Counted from the stretch's first letter, positions 1 to 8,843 are shown. The stretch is 64,000 nt of DNA from Variovorax sp. V93 (GCF_041154485.1 NZ_AP028670.1:62001-126000); one strand, 5' to 3'. The notes: a model not told the origin generated them from the sequence alone. Numbers and translations are program-made.

Positions 1-609
1 ATGACCGACATCGGGGAGATCTATTTCCTGCCCAAGCTGATGAAGGAGCTGGCGCGCGTGGCGCCGGGCCTCTCGATCAGCACCGTTCGCAACACGGCGG
101 TCAATCTCCAGGACGAGATGGAATCCGGCCACGTCACCCTGGCCATCGGCTTGCTGCCGCAGCTCAAGAGCGGCTATTTCCAGCGGCGGCTGTTCAAGCA
201 GCACTACGTCTGCATGTTCCGCCGGGGCCATGCGCTCGACAAGCGCCAGATCTCGCTGGCCGAGTTCTCGAAGGCCGATCACGTGGTCGTGGTCTCGGAG
301 GGAACCGGCCACGGCAAGGCGGATGAGCTTCTCAGCCGCAAGAAGATCGTGCGCAAGGTTGTCCTGACGGTGCCGCACTACGTGGCGGTCGGCCATATCC
401 TGCACGGCTCCGACCTCGTGGCGACGGTGCCCGAGCGGCTCGCCCAGGCCCTGGCCGGTCCGTTCGGCCTGTCCTATGTGCGCCATCCGGCCAGGCTGCC
501 CGAGATTGCGATCAGCCTGTTCTGGCACGGCCGCTATCACCGGGACCCCGCCGTGGCGTGGCTGCGCGCCTTGATCGTGCGGCTTCACGGGGAGGGTGTG
601 CCCGGCTGA
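1..609 (+). CDS. LysR-family transcriptional regulator, C-terminal part (cut by window start)
   Basis: The 202 residues visible form the effector-binding half of a LysR-type regulator. They begin with a typical strand-helix opening (TDIGEIYFLPKLM), and the text GHVTLAIGLLP is the usual second part of the sensor fold. The N-terminal helix-turn-helix is missing, so the ATG at base 1 is very probably an internal methionine and the gene starts outside the window. Proteins of this class bind a small co-inducer and regulate a neighbouring catabolic operon. The target cannot be read here. The gene sits 87 bases upstream of the ChaC-like gene in the same direction, but that gene has its own promoter-like region. 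Confidence 0.85.
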   Translation: MTDIGEIYFLPKLMKELARVAPGLSISTVRNTAVNLQDEMESGHVTLAIGLLPQLKSGYFQRRLFKQHYVCMFRRGHALDKRQISLAEFSKADHVVVVSEGTGHGKADELLSRKKIVRKVVLTVPHYVAVGHILHGSDLVATVPERLAQALAGPFGLSYVRHPARLPEIAISLFWHGRYHRDPAVAWLRALIVRLHGEGVPG

Positions 610-631
610 AGCGTTCCGTTGAATGTACGTA

Positions 632-644
632 CGTTCACTAAACG
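632..644. promoter_or_regulatory. TetR-type operator (CGTTC-ACT-AAACG) in front of the ChaC-like gene
   Basis: A near-palindrome that differs by one base from the CGTTT-N3-AAACG motif found at 3704, 8723 and 8844. It lies exactly 10 bases before a -10-like TATCAT (655-660). The same spacing is seen in front of the TetR gene at 8904. A short inverted repeat CCGATG-CTAT-CATCGG (648-663) overlaps the -10. Confidence 0.55.
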
Positions 645-696
645 ACTCCGATGCTATCATCGGACCCTTCCCACAGGACTCCCTGGAGGCTCGCCC

Positions 697-1407
697 ATGC
701 GTTATCCCGGCCCGCGCGAGAACGACCGAGATGGATCGAAGGCGGCGATCGAGCCCGTGCGGGTCACCCGCGAAGGGCTCCTCGATGACGCCTTCATGGC
801 GCAGGTCTATGCGCAGCTCCCGGTGGGCGTGCGGCTGCGCACCGCGGAGGAACTGGAAGCGTCCATCGAAGGCGTGCTGTCGCGGCACGATGGCAATGCA
901 GCCGTTCATGTGTTCGGATATGGATCGCTGATGTGGAACCCCGCGGTGGAGCACACCGGCGTGCATCCGGCGAAAGTCCACGGTTGGCACCGCTCCTTCT
1001 GCCTGCGCTCGATCGTCGGGCGAGGCTCGCAGGAGCACCCCGGACTGATGCTCGCCCTCGACCGGGGCGGCGCGTGCCAGGGATTGCTGTTGCAGATCGA
1101 GCCGCGCAAGGCGCGCGATGAGCTGCGGGTGCTCTGGCGAAGGGAGATGCTGACCGAGGTGTACCAGGCCCGGTGGGTGACCGCCCATGCGGAGGGCCGG
1201 CCGGTGCGCGCAATCACCTTTGCGGTCGACCGATCCCATCCACGCTACACGAAGGCGCTCTCCCTGCACGAGATGGCCCGGATGATCAACACGGGAGCGG
1301 GCAGCCTCGGCAGCTGCCGCGAGTACTTCGACGCCACGCTTCGAAAGCTCGAGGCGCTCGGCATACGCGACGTGGGGATGGAGCGGCTGCGCAGCGCCGT
1401 GGGCTGA
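697..1407 (+). CDS. ChaC-like gamma-glutamylcyclotransferase
   Basis: A 236-residue protein of the gamma-glutamylcyclotransferase fold. The substrate-loop signature FGYGSLMWNP lies near residue 70, and WRREMLTEVYQARWV is a conserved block of bacterial ChaC proteins. ChaC enzymes cleave glutathione to 5-oxoproline and Cys-Gly in the cytoplasm. The start at 697 is chosen because GGAGG lies about 8 bases upstream; a longer reading from 619 would begin upstream of the mapped operator and promoter. The first residues (MRYP) and the whole promoter layout resemble the TetR gene at 8904 rather than other ChaC proteins. The gene ends 16 bases from the convergent CoA ligase. Confidence 0.8.
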   Translation: MRYPGPRENDRDGSKAAIEPVRVTREGLLDDAFMAQVYAQLPVGVRLRTAEELEASIEGVLSRHDGNAAVHVFGYGSLMWNPAVEHTGVHPAKVHGWHRSFCLRSIVGRGSQEHPGLMLALDRGGACQGLLLQIEPRKARDELRVLWRREMLTEVYQARWVTAHAEGRPVRAITFAVDRSHPRYTKALSLHEMARMINTGAGSLGSCREYFDATLRKLEALGIRDVGMERLRSAVG

Positions 1408-1423
1408 AGCCCCATCCGCGCCA

Positions 1424-3064
1424 TCAGGCCGCTGCCGGTGCGCGCAGCTCCTTGCGCAGGATCTTGCCCACGGTCGATTTGGGCAAGGCCTCGAGAAAGG
1501 TGATGTGGCGAGGCACCTTGTAGGGCGCCAGGAGCTCGCGGCAATGCGATTCGACCTGGTCCGCCTGCAGGCCCGGCGAGCGGCGTACGACGAACAGGTG
1601 GGGGACTTCGCCGGAGCGCTCGTCGGGCACGCCGACGCAGGCGCACTCCAGCACCTCCGGATGCAGCGCGACCACGCCCTCGATCTCGTTCGGATACACG
1701 TTGAATCCGGACACCAGGATCATGTCCTTCTTGCGGTCGACGATGGTCATCAGCCCCTGCGCATCCATGGTGACGACATCGCCCGTGCGGAACCAGCCAT
1801 CGCCGGTGAATGCCATGCGCGTTTCTTCCTCGCGCTTCCAGTAGCCGGCGAACACCTGCGGGCCCTTGATGAGCAGCTCGCCGGGCGCGCCCGGCGCCAC
1901 CGGCTCGCCCGCGTCGTCGACGATCATCACGTCGGTGGAGGGCACCGGAACGCCGATGGTGCCGTTGCAGCCCGGCGCATTGAAGGTGGCGCTGGGCGAT
2001 GTCTCCGTGAGCCCATAGGCCTCGGTGATCGGCGGCCCGCCCGCCGCCTCCCACTTGCGCGCGACCGCCGCCTGGATCGAGGCGCCGGCGCCGATGACCA
2101 TGCCGCAGCGCGAAAAGTCGACCGACGACAGTTCGGGCAGGTTCACCATGCCGTTGAACATGGTGTTGACGCCGATCAGCACGTCGAAAGGCGCCCGGCG
2201 CAACTCGGCGCACAGGGCCTTGGTGTCGCGCGGATTCATGACGAGCCGGTTGTGTCCGCCGCTCGCCAGCGCCATCAGCGCCATGCCGAGCGGGAAGATG
2301 TGGTACAGGGGCAGCGGCGTGACCAGCTCGAAGTTCTGGAACTCGAGGTTCAGCCGCAGCCAGGACTGCATCTGCAGCACACTCGCCAGGACGTTGCGAT
2401 GCGTAAGGCAGGCGCCCTTCGATACGCCGGTCGTGCCGCCCGTGTATTGCAGGAACGCGAGATCTGAGGGGCGCACCTGTGCGGCGCTGAAGCCTGCATC
2501 CTGCACCGATGCGATGGCAGTGTGCAGCGGGACGAGATGCACGTCGGAGCCGCGTGCCGACATCGGCCGATCGCCGGCGGGCGCGAGCAGCGATCGCCTC
2601 AGGTCCTGCATCGGCGCGGTGACGACGTGCCGCACCTCCGTCCGCTCGATGGCCTCGGCCGCGAGTCCCGCGAACGGATCGGCAACCACCAGCGCCGCTG
2701 CGCCGGAATCCGCCAACTGGTACGCCACTTCGCGGGCCGTGTAGAGCGGATTCATGGTCACTCCCACGAAGCCTGCGCGTGCGATCGCAGCCAAGGCAAC
2801 GGGATAGAGGAGGTGGTTCGGCAGCAGCAGCGCCACGCGGTCGCCGGGCTGCAGCCCTGCCGCCTGCAGGAAGGCCGCAAAGCGAGCCGATGCCTGTTCG
2901 AGCTCGGCGAAGGTCAGTGATTCGCCGTTGCACGTCACGGCCGGCCGGCCGGCGTTTCGAGCGAAGGCGCCTTCGAGCAGGGTGGCAAGGGTTTCGTGCT
3001 CGCCGTAGACGAGGTCGCGGGGCAGTCCTGCCGGGTAGGACGCATGCCAGATTCTTTGATCCAC
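1424..3064 (-). CDS. Long-chain-type acyl-CoA synthetase (AMP-dependent ligase)
   Basis: A 546-residue adenylate-forming enzyme that activates a carboxylic acid to its CoA thioester with ATP. Visible motifs are the phosphate loop YTGGTTGVSKGA, the A5 motif GLTETSPSA, the hinge region TGDGWFRTGDVV and the catalytic lysine in PKSTVGKILRKEL near the C-terminus. The start is a GTG at 3064 preceded by AAAGGAGACAAC; longer readings run through the isomerase gene. It follows the isomerase gene by 23 bases, so the two form one operon under the promoter at 3718-3746. The substrate is unknown. The surrounding thiolase, dehydrogenase and SDR suggest it feeds a beta-oxidation-like route. Confidence 0.92.
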   Translation of the reverse strand: MDQRIWHASYPAGLPRDLVYGEHETLATLLEGAFARNAGRPAVTCNGESLTFAELEQASARFAAFLQAAGLQPGDRVALLLPNHLLYPVALAAIARAGFVGVTMNPLYTAREVAYQLADSGAAALVVADPFAGLAAEAIERTEVRHVVTAPMQDLRRSLLAPAGDRPMSARGSDVHLVPLHTAIASVQDAGFSAAQVRPSDLAFLQYTGGTTGVSKGACLTHRNVLASVLQMQSWLRLNLEFQNFELVTPLPLYHIFPLGMALMALASGGHNRLVMNPRDTKALCAELRRAPFDVLIGVNTMFNGMVNLPELSSVDFSRCGMVIGAGASIQAAVARKWEAAGGPPITEAYGLTETSPSATFNAPGCNGTIGVPVPSTDVMIVDDAGEPVAPGAPGELLIKGPQVFAGYWKREEETRMAFTGDGWFRTGDVVTMDAQGLMTIVDRKKDMILVSGFNVYPNEIEGVVALHPEVLECACVGVPDERSGEVPHLFVVRRSPGLQADQVESHCRELLAPYKVPRHITFLEALPKSTVGKILRKELRAPAAA

Positions 3065-3087
3065 GTTGTCTCCTTTTTTTGCTTTGG

Positions 3088-3678
3088 TCAGGACAGCGCT
3101 TCGCGAACGAAGTCCATCCGGTCCTGGCCGAAGAACATCTGGCCGCCGACGAAGAGCGTGGGTGCGCCGAACACGCCGCGCTCGACCGCCTCCTGCGTCG
3201 TTGCCTTCAGTGCGGCCTTGGTCTCGGCGTCCTGCGCCAGGCGCTCGATCTCGGCGGGGTCGAATCCGCCTTCGACCAGCGTGCGCGCCGTGAGCTGCGC
3301 ATCGTTGAGGTTGAGCGCATCGATCCACAGCGCCTTGAACACGCAGCCCAGCAGCTGCTGCAGCTGCTCGGGGCGGCGCAGTTGAATGCCGGTGACCGCA
3401 CGCATGAGGAACAGCGTGATGACGGGGAAGTGCGGGTTGCCCTGGAACGGCACGCCATAGCGGCGCGCATGGCGCTCGTAATCCATCTGCGTATAGCGCC
3501 CCTTGGCGGGGATGGTGGCCGGCGAGGCATTGCCGGTGGCCTGGTAGACACCGCCCAGCAACATCGGCCGGTAGACGAGGTCGGCACCGTGGCTCGCGCA
3601 CAGGGCGGGCAGCTGCGTCCACGCCAGGTAGGACGACGGGCTTCCCACATCGAAGAAGAAATCGACTGACTTGCGCAT
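3088..3678 (-). CDS. DsbA-fold 2-hydroxychromene-2-carboxylate isomerase-like protein
   Basis: A 196-residue thioredoxin-fold protein of the HCCA isomerase / kappa-GST class. The opening VDFFFDVGSPSSYLAW replaces the redox CXXC of DsbA with SPSS, as expected for isomerases that use glutathione. GVFGAPTLFVGGQMFFGQDR is the conserved cis-proline and C-terminal block. Characterised members isomerise aromatic ring-cleavage intermediates, but many homologues sit in fatty-acid-like clusters with no known substrate. It is the first gene of the operon with the acyl-CoA ligase and is preceded by AAAGGAG. Confidence 0.88.
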   Translation of the reverse strand: MRKSVDFFFDVGSPSSYLAWTQLPALCASHGADLVYRPMLLGGVYQATGNASPATIPAKGRYTQMDYERHARRYGVPFQGNPHFPVITLFLMRAVTGIQLRRPEQLQQLLGCVFKALWIDALNLNDAQLTARTLVEGGFDPAEIERLAQDAETKAALKATTQEAVERGVFGAPTLFVGGQMFFGQDRMDFVREALS

Positions 3679-3703
3679 TGAGGGACTCCTTTAAGTTAAC
3701 GAA

Positions 3704-3716
3704 CGTTTGGTAAACG
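3704..3716. promoter_or_regulatory. Perfect TetR-type operator CGTTT-GGT-AAACG
   Basis: A palindrome in the divergent region between the isomerase and the SDR gene. On the minus strand it lies just downstream of the predicted -10 of the isomerase/ligase operon, where a bound repressor would block transcription. It shares its half-sites with 8723-8735 and 8844-8856. Confidence 0.65.
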
Positions 3717-3717
3717 A

Positions 3718-3746
3718 AAGCTATGTGATTGAACGAGCTTCGTCAA
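3718..3746 (-). promoter_or_regulatory. Sigma70-type promoter of the isomerase/CoA-ligase operon
   Basis: On the minus strand TTGACG (3746-3741) and TAGCTT (3723-3718) are separated by 17 bases. The start codon is 39 bases further on. Confidence 0.5.
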
Positions 3747-3773
3747 CGGGGTTTCCTTGGGCTTTGCCCTTGA

Positions 3774-3802
3774 TTGACAAACGAACGTTCATTGATTAAC
3801 GT
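3774..3802 (+). promoter_or_regulatory. Sigma70-type promoter of the SDR/nitronate monooxygenase operon
   Basis: TTGACA (3774-3779) and TAACGT (3797-3802) are separated by 17 bases. The spacer contains the palindrome GAACGTTC (3783-3790). A degenerate operator CGTTT-TTT-AAAGG lies downstream at 3819-3831 and overlaps the ribosome-binding site. Confidence 0.55.
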
Positions 3803-3818
3803 GCAATGACCTAACGAA

Positions 3819-3831
3819 CGTTTTTTAAAGG
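3819..3831. promoter_or_regulatory. Probable TetR-type operator CGTTT-TTT-AAAGG
   Basis: It matches the cluster motif CGTTT-N3-AAACG with one mismatch and runs into the AAAGGAG ribosome-binding site of the SDR gene at 3839. Confidence 0.4.
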
Positions 3832-3838
3832 AGACCGT

Positions 3839-4579
3839 ATGGACCCATCAGCCAACCACCGCGGCGTGGCTCTCGTCATCGGCGCGGGCGACGCCACCGG
3901 CAGCGCGATCGGCGCGCGCTTCGCCCGAGAGGGCTACGTCGCGTGCCTGACGCGGCGCTCGGCCGACAAGCTGGAGCCGGCCGTCGAGCGCATCCGCGCG
4001 GCCGGCGGCCAGGCGTTCGGCTACGGCAGCGATGCGCGCAAGGAGGAAGAGGTCGTGGCCCTCATCGACCAGATCGAGAAGGAGCGCGGCCCGATCGAAG
4101 TGATGGTGTTCAACATCGGCGCCAACGTGCCCAGCAGCATCCTGGAGGAGACCGGGCGCAAGTACATGAAGATCTGGGAGATGGCCGCCTTCAGCGCCTT
4201 CCTGAACGCGCGCGAGGTCGCCCGCAGGATGGTCGAGCGCGGGCGCGGCACGATTCTCTTCACCGGCGCGACGGCCGGCATCCGCGGCTCGGCGAAGTTC
4301 GCGGCCTTTGCCGGCGCCAAGCATGCACTGCGCGCCCTGGCCCAGAGCATGGCGCGCGAGCTCGGCCCGCGCGGCATCCACGTGGCGCACATCGTGGTCG
4401 ACGGCGCGATCGACACGGAGTTCATCCGCAGCAACTTCCCCGAACGCTACGCGCTGAAAGAGCAGGGCGGCATCCTGAATCCCGAGCACATCGCGGAGAA
4501 CTACTGGTACCTGCACACCCAGCCCCGGGACGCATGGACCTTCGAGATGGACCTTCGTCCCTACATGGAAACCTGGTGA
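3839..4579 (+). CDS. SDR-family oxidoreductase with Tyr-to-Phe at the catalytic position
   Basis: A 246-residue Rossmann-fold protein. The cofactor loop GAGDATGSAIG lies near residues 16-26, followed by the NIGA block and the helix LRALAQSMARELGPRGIHVAH. The canonical YxxxK reads FAGAK here (F157, K161), so the catalytic tyrosine is absent. ELGPRGIHVAH and VVDGAIDTEF are typical of one SDR subfamily, several members of which I recall carrying this change. It may be a non-canonical reductase or a binding subunit. AAAGGAG lies about 6 bases before the start. The nitronate monooxygenase follows after 7 bases. Confidence 0.85.
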   Translation: MDPSANHRGVALVIGAGDATGSAIGARFAREGYVACLTRRSADKLEPAVERIRAAGGQAFGYGSDARKEEEVVALIDQIEKERGPIEVMVFNIGANVPSSILEETGRKYMKIWEMAAFSAFLNAREVARRMVERGRGTILFTGATAGIRGSAKFAAFAGAKHALRALAQSMARELGPRGIHVAHIVVDGAIDTEFIRSNFPERYALKEQGGILNPEHIAENYWYLHTQPRDAWTFEMDLRPYMETW

Positions 4580-4586
4580 AAGACAC

Positions 4587-5573
4587 ATGAAAACACGCAT
4601 CACTGAACTCTTCGGCATCCGCCACCCGATCATCCAGGGCGGCATGCACTACGTCGGCTTTGCCGAGCTGGCCGCGGCCGTGTCCAACGCCGGCGGGCTC
4701 GGGCTCATCACGGGCCTCACGCAACGGACGCCCGAGCTCCTGGCCAAGGAAATCAGCCGCTGCCGCGAGATGACGGACCAGCCCTTCGGCGTGAACCTCA
4801 CGTTCCTGCCGACCCTGTCCTCGCCGCCATACCCCGAGTACATCGCGGCCATTGCCGAAGGCGGCGTGCGCATCGTCGAGACGGCGGGGCGCAGTCCCGA
4901 GGCCTACATGCCCGCGCTCAAGAAGGCCGGCATCAAGGTCATCCACAAGTGCACCTCGGTGCGGCACGCGCTCAAGGCCGAAGCGATCGGCTGCGATGCC
5001 GTGAGCGTGGACGGTTTCGAGTGCGGCGGCCACCCGGGCGAGGACGACCTGCCGAACATGATCCTGCTGCCGCGTGCGGCCGAGGAGCTGAAGATCCCGT
5101 TCGTCGCCTCCGGCGGCATGGCCGACGCGCGCAGCCTGGTGGCGGCGCTGGCGCTGGGCGCGGAAGGCATGAACATGGGCACGCGCTTCGTGGCCACGCA
5201 GGAGGCGCCGATCCACCAGAACGTGAAGGACGCCATCGTGGCGGCCACCGAACTGGACACACGGCTGGTGATGCGCGGCCTGCGCAACACGGAACGCGTG
5301 CTGACCAATTCATCGGTCGAGCAGTTGATCCGGATCGAGAAGGAAAAAGGAGCCGACCTCAAGTTCGAGGACATCATCGACCAGGTCGCGGGGGTCTACC
5401 CGCGCGTGATGCTGCAAGGCGAGATGGATGCCGGCGCCTGGAGCTGCGGCATGGTGGTCGGCCTGATCAACGACATTCCGACGGTGCAGGAGCTGATCGA
5501 TCGCATCATGGAAGAGGCGGAGCAGCTGATCGTTCAGCGGCTCGCCGGTTTGCTGGAGCCTGCGCTGGCCTAG
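4587..5573 (+). CDS. Nitronate monooxygenase / 2-nitropropane dioxygenase-family flavoprotein
   Basis: A 328-residue FMN-dependent TIM-barrel enzyme. HPIIQGGMHYVGFAELAAAVSNAGGLG is the N-terminal FMN-binding block of the family. VDGFECGGHPG carries the conserved His-Pro-Gly phosphate region near residue 150, and FVASGGMADARSLVAALALGAEGMNMGTRF is the second phosphate-binding stretch. Characterised members oxidise nitronates or act as oxidoreductases on unsaturated acids or quinones. In beta-oxidation-like clusters the substrate is usually unknown. It is the second gene of an operon with the SDR and converges on the acyl-CoA dehydrogenase across a hairpin. Confidence 0.9.
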   Translation: MKTRITELFGIRHPIIQGGMHYVGFAELAAAVSNAGGLGLITGLTQRTPELLAKEISRCREMTDQPFGVNLTFLPTLSSPPYPEYIAAIAEGGVRIVETAGRSPEAYMPALKKAGIKVIHKCTSVRHALKAEAIGCDAVSVDGFECGGHPGEDDLPNMILLPRAAEELKIPFVASGGMADARSLVAALALGAEGMNMGTRFVATQEAPIHQNVKDAIVAATELDTRLVMRGLRNTERVLTNSSVEQLIRIEKEKGADLKFEDIIDQVAGVYPRVMLQGEMDAGAWSCGMVVGLINDIPTVQELIDRIMEEAEQLIVQRLAGLLEPALA

Positions 5574-5582
5574 CCTGGCGTT

Positions 5583-5609
5583 GTGGCGGCGCTGCTCCAG
5601 CGCCGCCAC
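5583..5609. terminator. Strong GC-rich inverted repeat between convergent genes
   Basis: Eleven-base arms (GTGGCGGCGCT / AGCGCCGCCAC) are separated by a 5-base loop. It lies between the stop codons of the convergent nitronate monooxygenase and acyl-CoA dehydrogenase genes. No T-tract follows, so it may act as a transcript-end stabiliser or a weak two-way terminator. Confidence 0.6.
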
Positions 5610-5622
5610 TGGTCACCAGCCA

Positions 5623-7401
5623 TTAGAAGAGATCGACGGCCGGCTCCATCAGTGCGGACGACCCGGCCCGGATTTCCCGGCAGAGCCCCGCCGCCTGCGG
5701 CAGCAGCCGCTGGAAGTAGAAGCGGGCCGTGGCAATCTTCGATGCATAGATCGGGTCGCTCGATCCGGCATTCCTGAACGCCACCTCGGCCATGCGCGCC
5801 CAGGTCCACGCCAGCGCCAGGTGTCCGACCAGGCGCAGGTAGGGCACGGCGGCCGCACCTGCGGCATGCGGGTCCCGGGCCGACGCGGCCACCAGCTCGC
5901 CCGTGAGCTGCCTGATCTCGGTGGCCAGTTCGGCCAGCGGCTGCGCGAACTCGCGCATCGCCTCGCGCGGGCTGCAGGTTTCGGCGAATGCGCCGGCCAT
6001 GTCGAGAAAGACACCCATCTGCCGGCCCTGGTCCGCCAGCACCTTGCGGCCGAGCAGGTCCATGGCCTGCACGCCGTTCGTGCCCTCGTAGAGGCCCACG
6101 ATGCGCACGTCGCGCAGGTGCTGCTCGACGCCGTTCTCGCGGATGTAGCCGTGCCCGCCGAACACCTGCATTGCGAGCAGCGTGCATTCCACCGCAAGGT
6201 CGCTCGACAGCGCCTTCACGAGCGGGGTCAAAAGCCCCAGCAGTTCGGCCGTCTCGCTGCGCCTGGCCGCATCCGGATGAAGGCGCTGCAGGTCGCTCAG
6301 CTGCGCGGTCCACAGCGCCAGGGCGCGCGCGCCCTCGATGTTCGCCTTCTGCGTGAGCAGCATGCGGCGCACGTCAGCGTGCCCGATGATCGGATCGGCC
6401 GCTTCGCCAGACGATCTTGCACCGCTCGCGCGGCCCTGCAGGCGCTCCTTGGCATAGGCCAGGGCCTTCTGGTAGGCCGCTTCCATGAGGCCGATGGCGA
6501 TCATGCCGACCAGCACGCGCATGTGGTTCATCTGCACGAACATGCCCGCGAGTCCCTTGTGAGGCGCGCCCAGCAGCCAGCCGGTGGCACCGTCGAAGTT
6601 GATGGTGCAGGTCGAGTTGCCGTGGATGCCCAGCTTGTGCTCGATCGAGCCGCAGACCACCGCATTGCGCGCGCCGGCTGCGCCGCTTGCATCGGGGATG
6701 AATTTCGGGACGATGAAGAGAGAAATGCCCTTCACGCCCGGCGGCGCATCCGGCATGCGCGCGAGCACCAGGTGCATGATGTTGCCGGTCAGGTCCTGCT
6801 CGCCGCCCGAGATGAAGATCTTGCTGCCGGTGATGCGGTAGCTGCCATCGGCCTGCGCCACGGCCCGGGTGCGCATCAGGCCCAGGTCGGTGCCTGCGTT
6901 GGGCTCGGTCAGGCACATGGTGCCGGCCCATTCGCCCGAGGCGATCTTGGGCAGGTAGAGCGCCTTCTGCGCCTGCGACCCGTTGGCCGACACGTTCACG
7001 TAGGTGGCATGCGACATGCCGGGGTAGGACGCCCACGCCATGTTCGCGCCACCGAAGACTTCATAGACCGCATTGGCCACGACCGAAGGAAAGCCCTGGC
7101 CGCCGAAGTCGGGGCTGCACGCCAGGCCGGGCCAGCCGTTCTTGGTGAACTCGTCGTACGCCTTCTTGAAGCCGGGCGGCGTCTGCACCACCCCGGGCGA
7201 GGGCATGCTGCAGCCGTGTTCGTCCCCCGCTGCGTTGAGCGGCGCAATCACCTCGGAGGCGAACTGGCCGGCCGCAGCGAGCACCTGGTCGATGGTTTCC
7301 GCGTCCAGTTCAGGCTGGCCGCAGTCCTGCAGCATGGCCGGCACCTGGAGCAGCTCGTGCAAGACGAACTGGATGTCGCGCATCGGGCTTTGGTAAGTCA
7401 T
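5623..7401 (-). CDS. Acyl-CoA dehydrogenase, large type with C-terminal extension
   Basis: A 592-residue FAD enzyme that introduces a trans-2 double bond into an acyl-CoA. MCLTEPNAGTDLG is the FAD/substrate signature. ITGSKIFISGGEQDL follows, and the catalytic glutamate lies in the block GLYEGTNGVQAMDLLGRKV. The extra ~140 C-terminal residues are those of long FadE-like enzymes. The start at 7401 gives MTYQSPMRDIQFVLHEL, the usual opening of this subfamily. It is transcribed 17 bases after the thiolase, so both steps of a beta-oxidation cycle are in one operon. Confidence 0.93.
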   Translation of the reverse strand: MTYQSPMRDIQFVLHELLQVPAMLQDCGQPELDAETIDQVLAAAGQFASEVIAPLNAAGDEHGCSMPSPGVVQTPPGFKKAYDEFTKNGWPGLACSPDFGGQGFPSVVANAVYEVFGGANMAWASYPGMSHATYVNVSANGSQAQKALYLPKIASGEWAGTMCLTEPNAGTDLGLMRTRAVAQADGSYRITGSKIFISGGEQDLTGNIMHLVLARMPDAPPGVKGISLFIVPKFIPDASGAAGARNAVVCGSIEHKLGIHGNSTCTINFDGATGWLLGAPHKGLAGMFVQMNHMRVLVGMIAIGLMEAAYQKALAYAKERLQGRASGARSSGEAADPIIGHADVRRMLLTQKANIEGARALALWTAQLSDLQRLHPDAARRSETAELLGLLTPLVKALSSDLAVECTLLAMQVFGGHGYIRENGVEQHLRDVRIVGLYEGTNGVQAMDLLGRKVLADQGRQMGVFLDMAGAFAETCSPREAMREFAQPLAELATEIRQLTGELVAASARDPHAAGAAAVPYLRLVGHLALAWTWARMAEVAFRNAGSSDPIYASKIATARFYFQRLLPQAAGLCREIRAGSSALMEPAVDLF

Positions 7402-7418
7402 GGTGATAGCTCCTTGCC

Positions 7419-8603
7419 TCAGGCCACTTCGAACAGGCCGGCGGCACCCATGCCGCCGCCGATGCACATCGTCACGACGACGAAGCGCGCGCCGCGCCGC
7501 TTGCCCTCGATGAGCGCATGCCCCACCAGCCGCGAGCCGGTCATGCCATAGGGGTGCCCAATGGTGATGCCTCCACCGTTGACGTTCAGCCTCTCGGGAT
7601 CGATGCCCAGCTGGTCGCGCGAATACAGCACCTGGCAGGCGAAGGCCTCGTTCAATTCCCACAGGCCGATGTCACCGACCTGGAGCCCATGGATCTTCAG
7701 CAGCTTGGGCACTGCCAGGACCGGGCCGATGCCCATTTCTTCCGGCGCGAGCCCGGCCACCGCGATGCCGCGGTAGATGCCCAGCGGTTTGAGCCCGCGG
7801 CGCTCCGCAACCGCGCGTTCCACCAGCACGCAGGCCGATGCGCCATCCGACAGCTGGCTCGAGTTGCCTGCGGTGATGACGCCGCCTTCGATCACCGGCT
7901 TGAGACTGGCAAGGCCTTCGAGCGTCGTGTCGGGGCGGTTGCCCTCGTCGCGGTCGAGCGTGACCTCGCGGTAGCTGACCGCACCCGTCTGCTTGTCGGC
8001 CACGGCCATGCGCGCCGTGATCGGCACGATCTCGTCGTCGAACAGATGGCGCTCCTGCGCCAGGGCGGTGCGGCGCTGCGCCTCCGCGGAATACGCGTCC
8101 TGCGCCTCGCGCGAGATGTCGTACTTCTTCGCGACGATTTCGGCCGTGTTCAGCATCGGGATGTAGGCGTGCTGCACGCGCGCAACGAGCAGCGGGTCGG
8201 CTTCTTCGCCCACCCACTTGACGAAGGGGTTCTGCACGGCGGAGATGTTCTCCTGGCCCCCGCCCACGGTCACGTCCATGCCGTCGACGATGATCTGCTT
8301 GGCCGCCGTCGCGATGGCCATCAGCCCGGACGCGCATTGCCGGTCCATCGTCTGTCCCGGCACCGACTGCGGCAGTCCCGCCGCGAGTGCCGCGAGGCGT
8401 CCGATGTTCATGCCCGCGGTGCCGGCAGCCATGGCGCTGCCGATCACCACGTCCTCCACTTCCCCGGGATCGATGCCGGCCCGCTGCACGGCGTGCTGGA
8501 TCGCGTGGCCCGTCAGCGTGGGCGACTTGATGTTGTTCAATGCGCCGCGGAACGCGCGGCCGATGCCCGTGCGTGCGGTGGAAACGATGACGGCTTCTCT
8601 CAT
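7419..8603 (-). CDS. Acetyl-CoA C-acyltransferase (thiolase)
   Basis: A 394-residue thiolase of normal length that cleaves 3-ketoacyl-CoA with CoA. The nucleophile is C90 in [11 protein letters not shown]. The histidine lies in [16 protein letters not shown] and the second catalytic cysteine in [16 protein letters not shown]. It is the first gene of the operon with the acyl-CoA dehydrogenase. A perfect operator palindrome sits upstream at 8721-8737, in the region shared with the divergent TetR gene, so both are likely controlled together. Confidence 0.93.
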   Translation of the reverse strand: MREAVIVSTARTGIGRAFRGALNNIKSPTLTGHAIQHAVQRAGIDPGEVEDVVIGSAMAAGTAGMNIGRLAALAAGLPQSVPGQTMDRQCASGLMAIATAAKQIIVDGMDVTVGGGQENISAVQNPFVKWVGEEADPLLVARVQHAYIPMLNTAEIVAKKYDISREAQDAYSAEAQRRTALAQERHLFDDEIVPITARMAVADKQTGAVSYREVTLDRDEGNRPDTTLEGLASLKPVIEGGVITAGNSSQLSDGASACVLVERAVAERRGLKPLGIYRGIAVAGLAPEEMGIGPVLAVPKLLKIHGLQVGDIGLWELNEAFACQVLYSRDQLGIDPERLNVNGGGITIGHPYGMTGSRLVGHALIEGKRRGARFVVVTMCIGGGMGAAGLFEVA

Positions 8604-8720
8604 GGTCAGACTCCAGGGGGTTGGCTAGACAGGTTGGCGCAGCGGCTCGCCGCGTTTCAGGCGCAGGGCGGGCGGGAGTTCCTCATCGCCATCGCTTCGT
8701 CCGCCTTGCTTTAAATAACG

Positions 8721-8737
8721 ATCGTTTGATAAACGAT
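8721..8737. promoter_or_regulatory. Perfect 17-bp TetR-type operator (ATCGTTT-GAT-AAACGAT)
   Basis: Seven-base arms with a 3-base spacer, upstream of the thiolase operon. It is the best copy of the motif that recurs through the first 9 kb. A second palindrome ATAGTGCACTAT overlaps its right edge (8736-8747). Confidence 0.7.
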
Positions 8738-8843
8738 AGTGCACTATAGTTTTGCGGCGAGGGCAGCGTCAACACGCTGGAGCGGGTTTGCGGCAGGGGG
8801 AAACCCTTGATGTGGAGCCCAGGGGCCGCGATGGAATCACGAT

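Noticed and set aside
1245..2933. Long open frame (562 codons) on the minus strand across the CoA-ligase gene
   Set aside because: It is a high-GC shadow of the CoA-ligase gene with Arg/Ala-rich, domainless translation.
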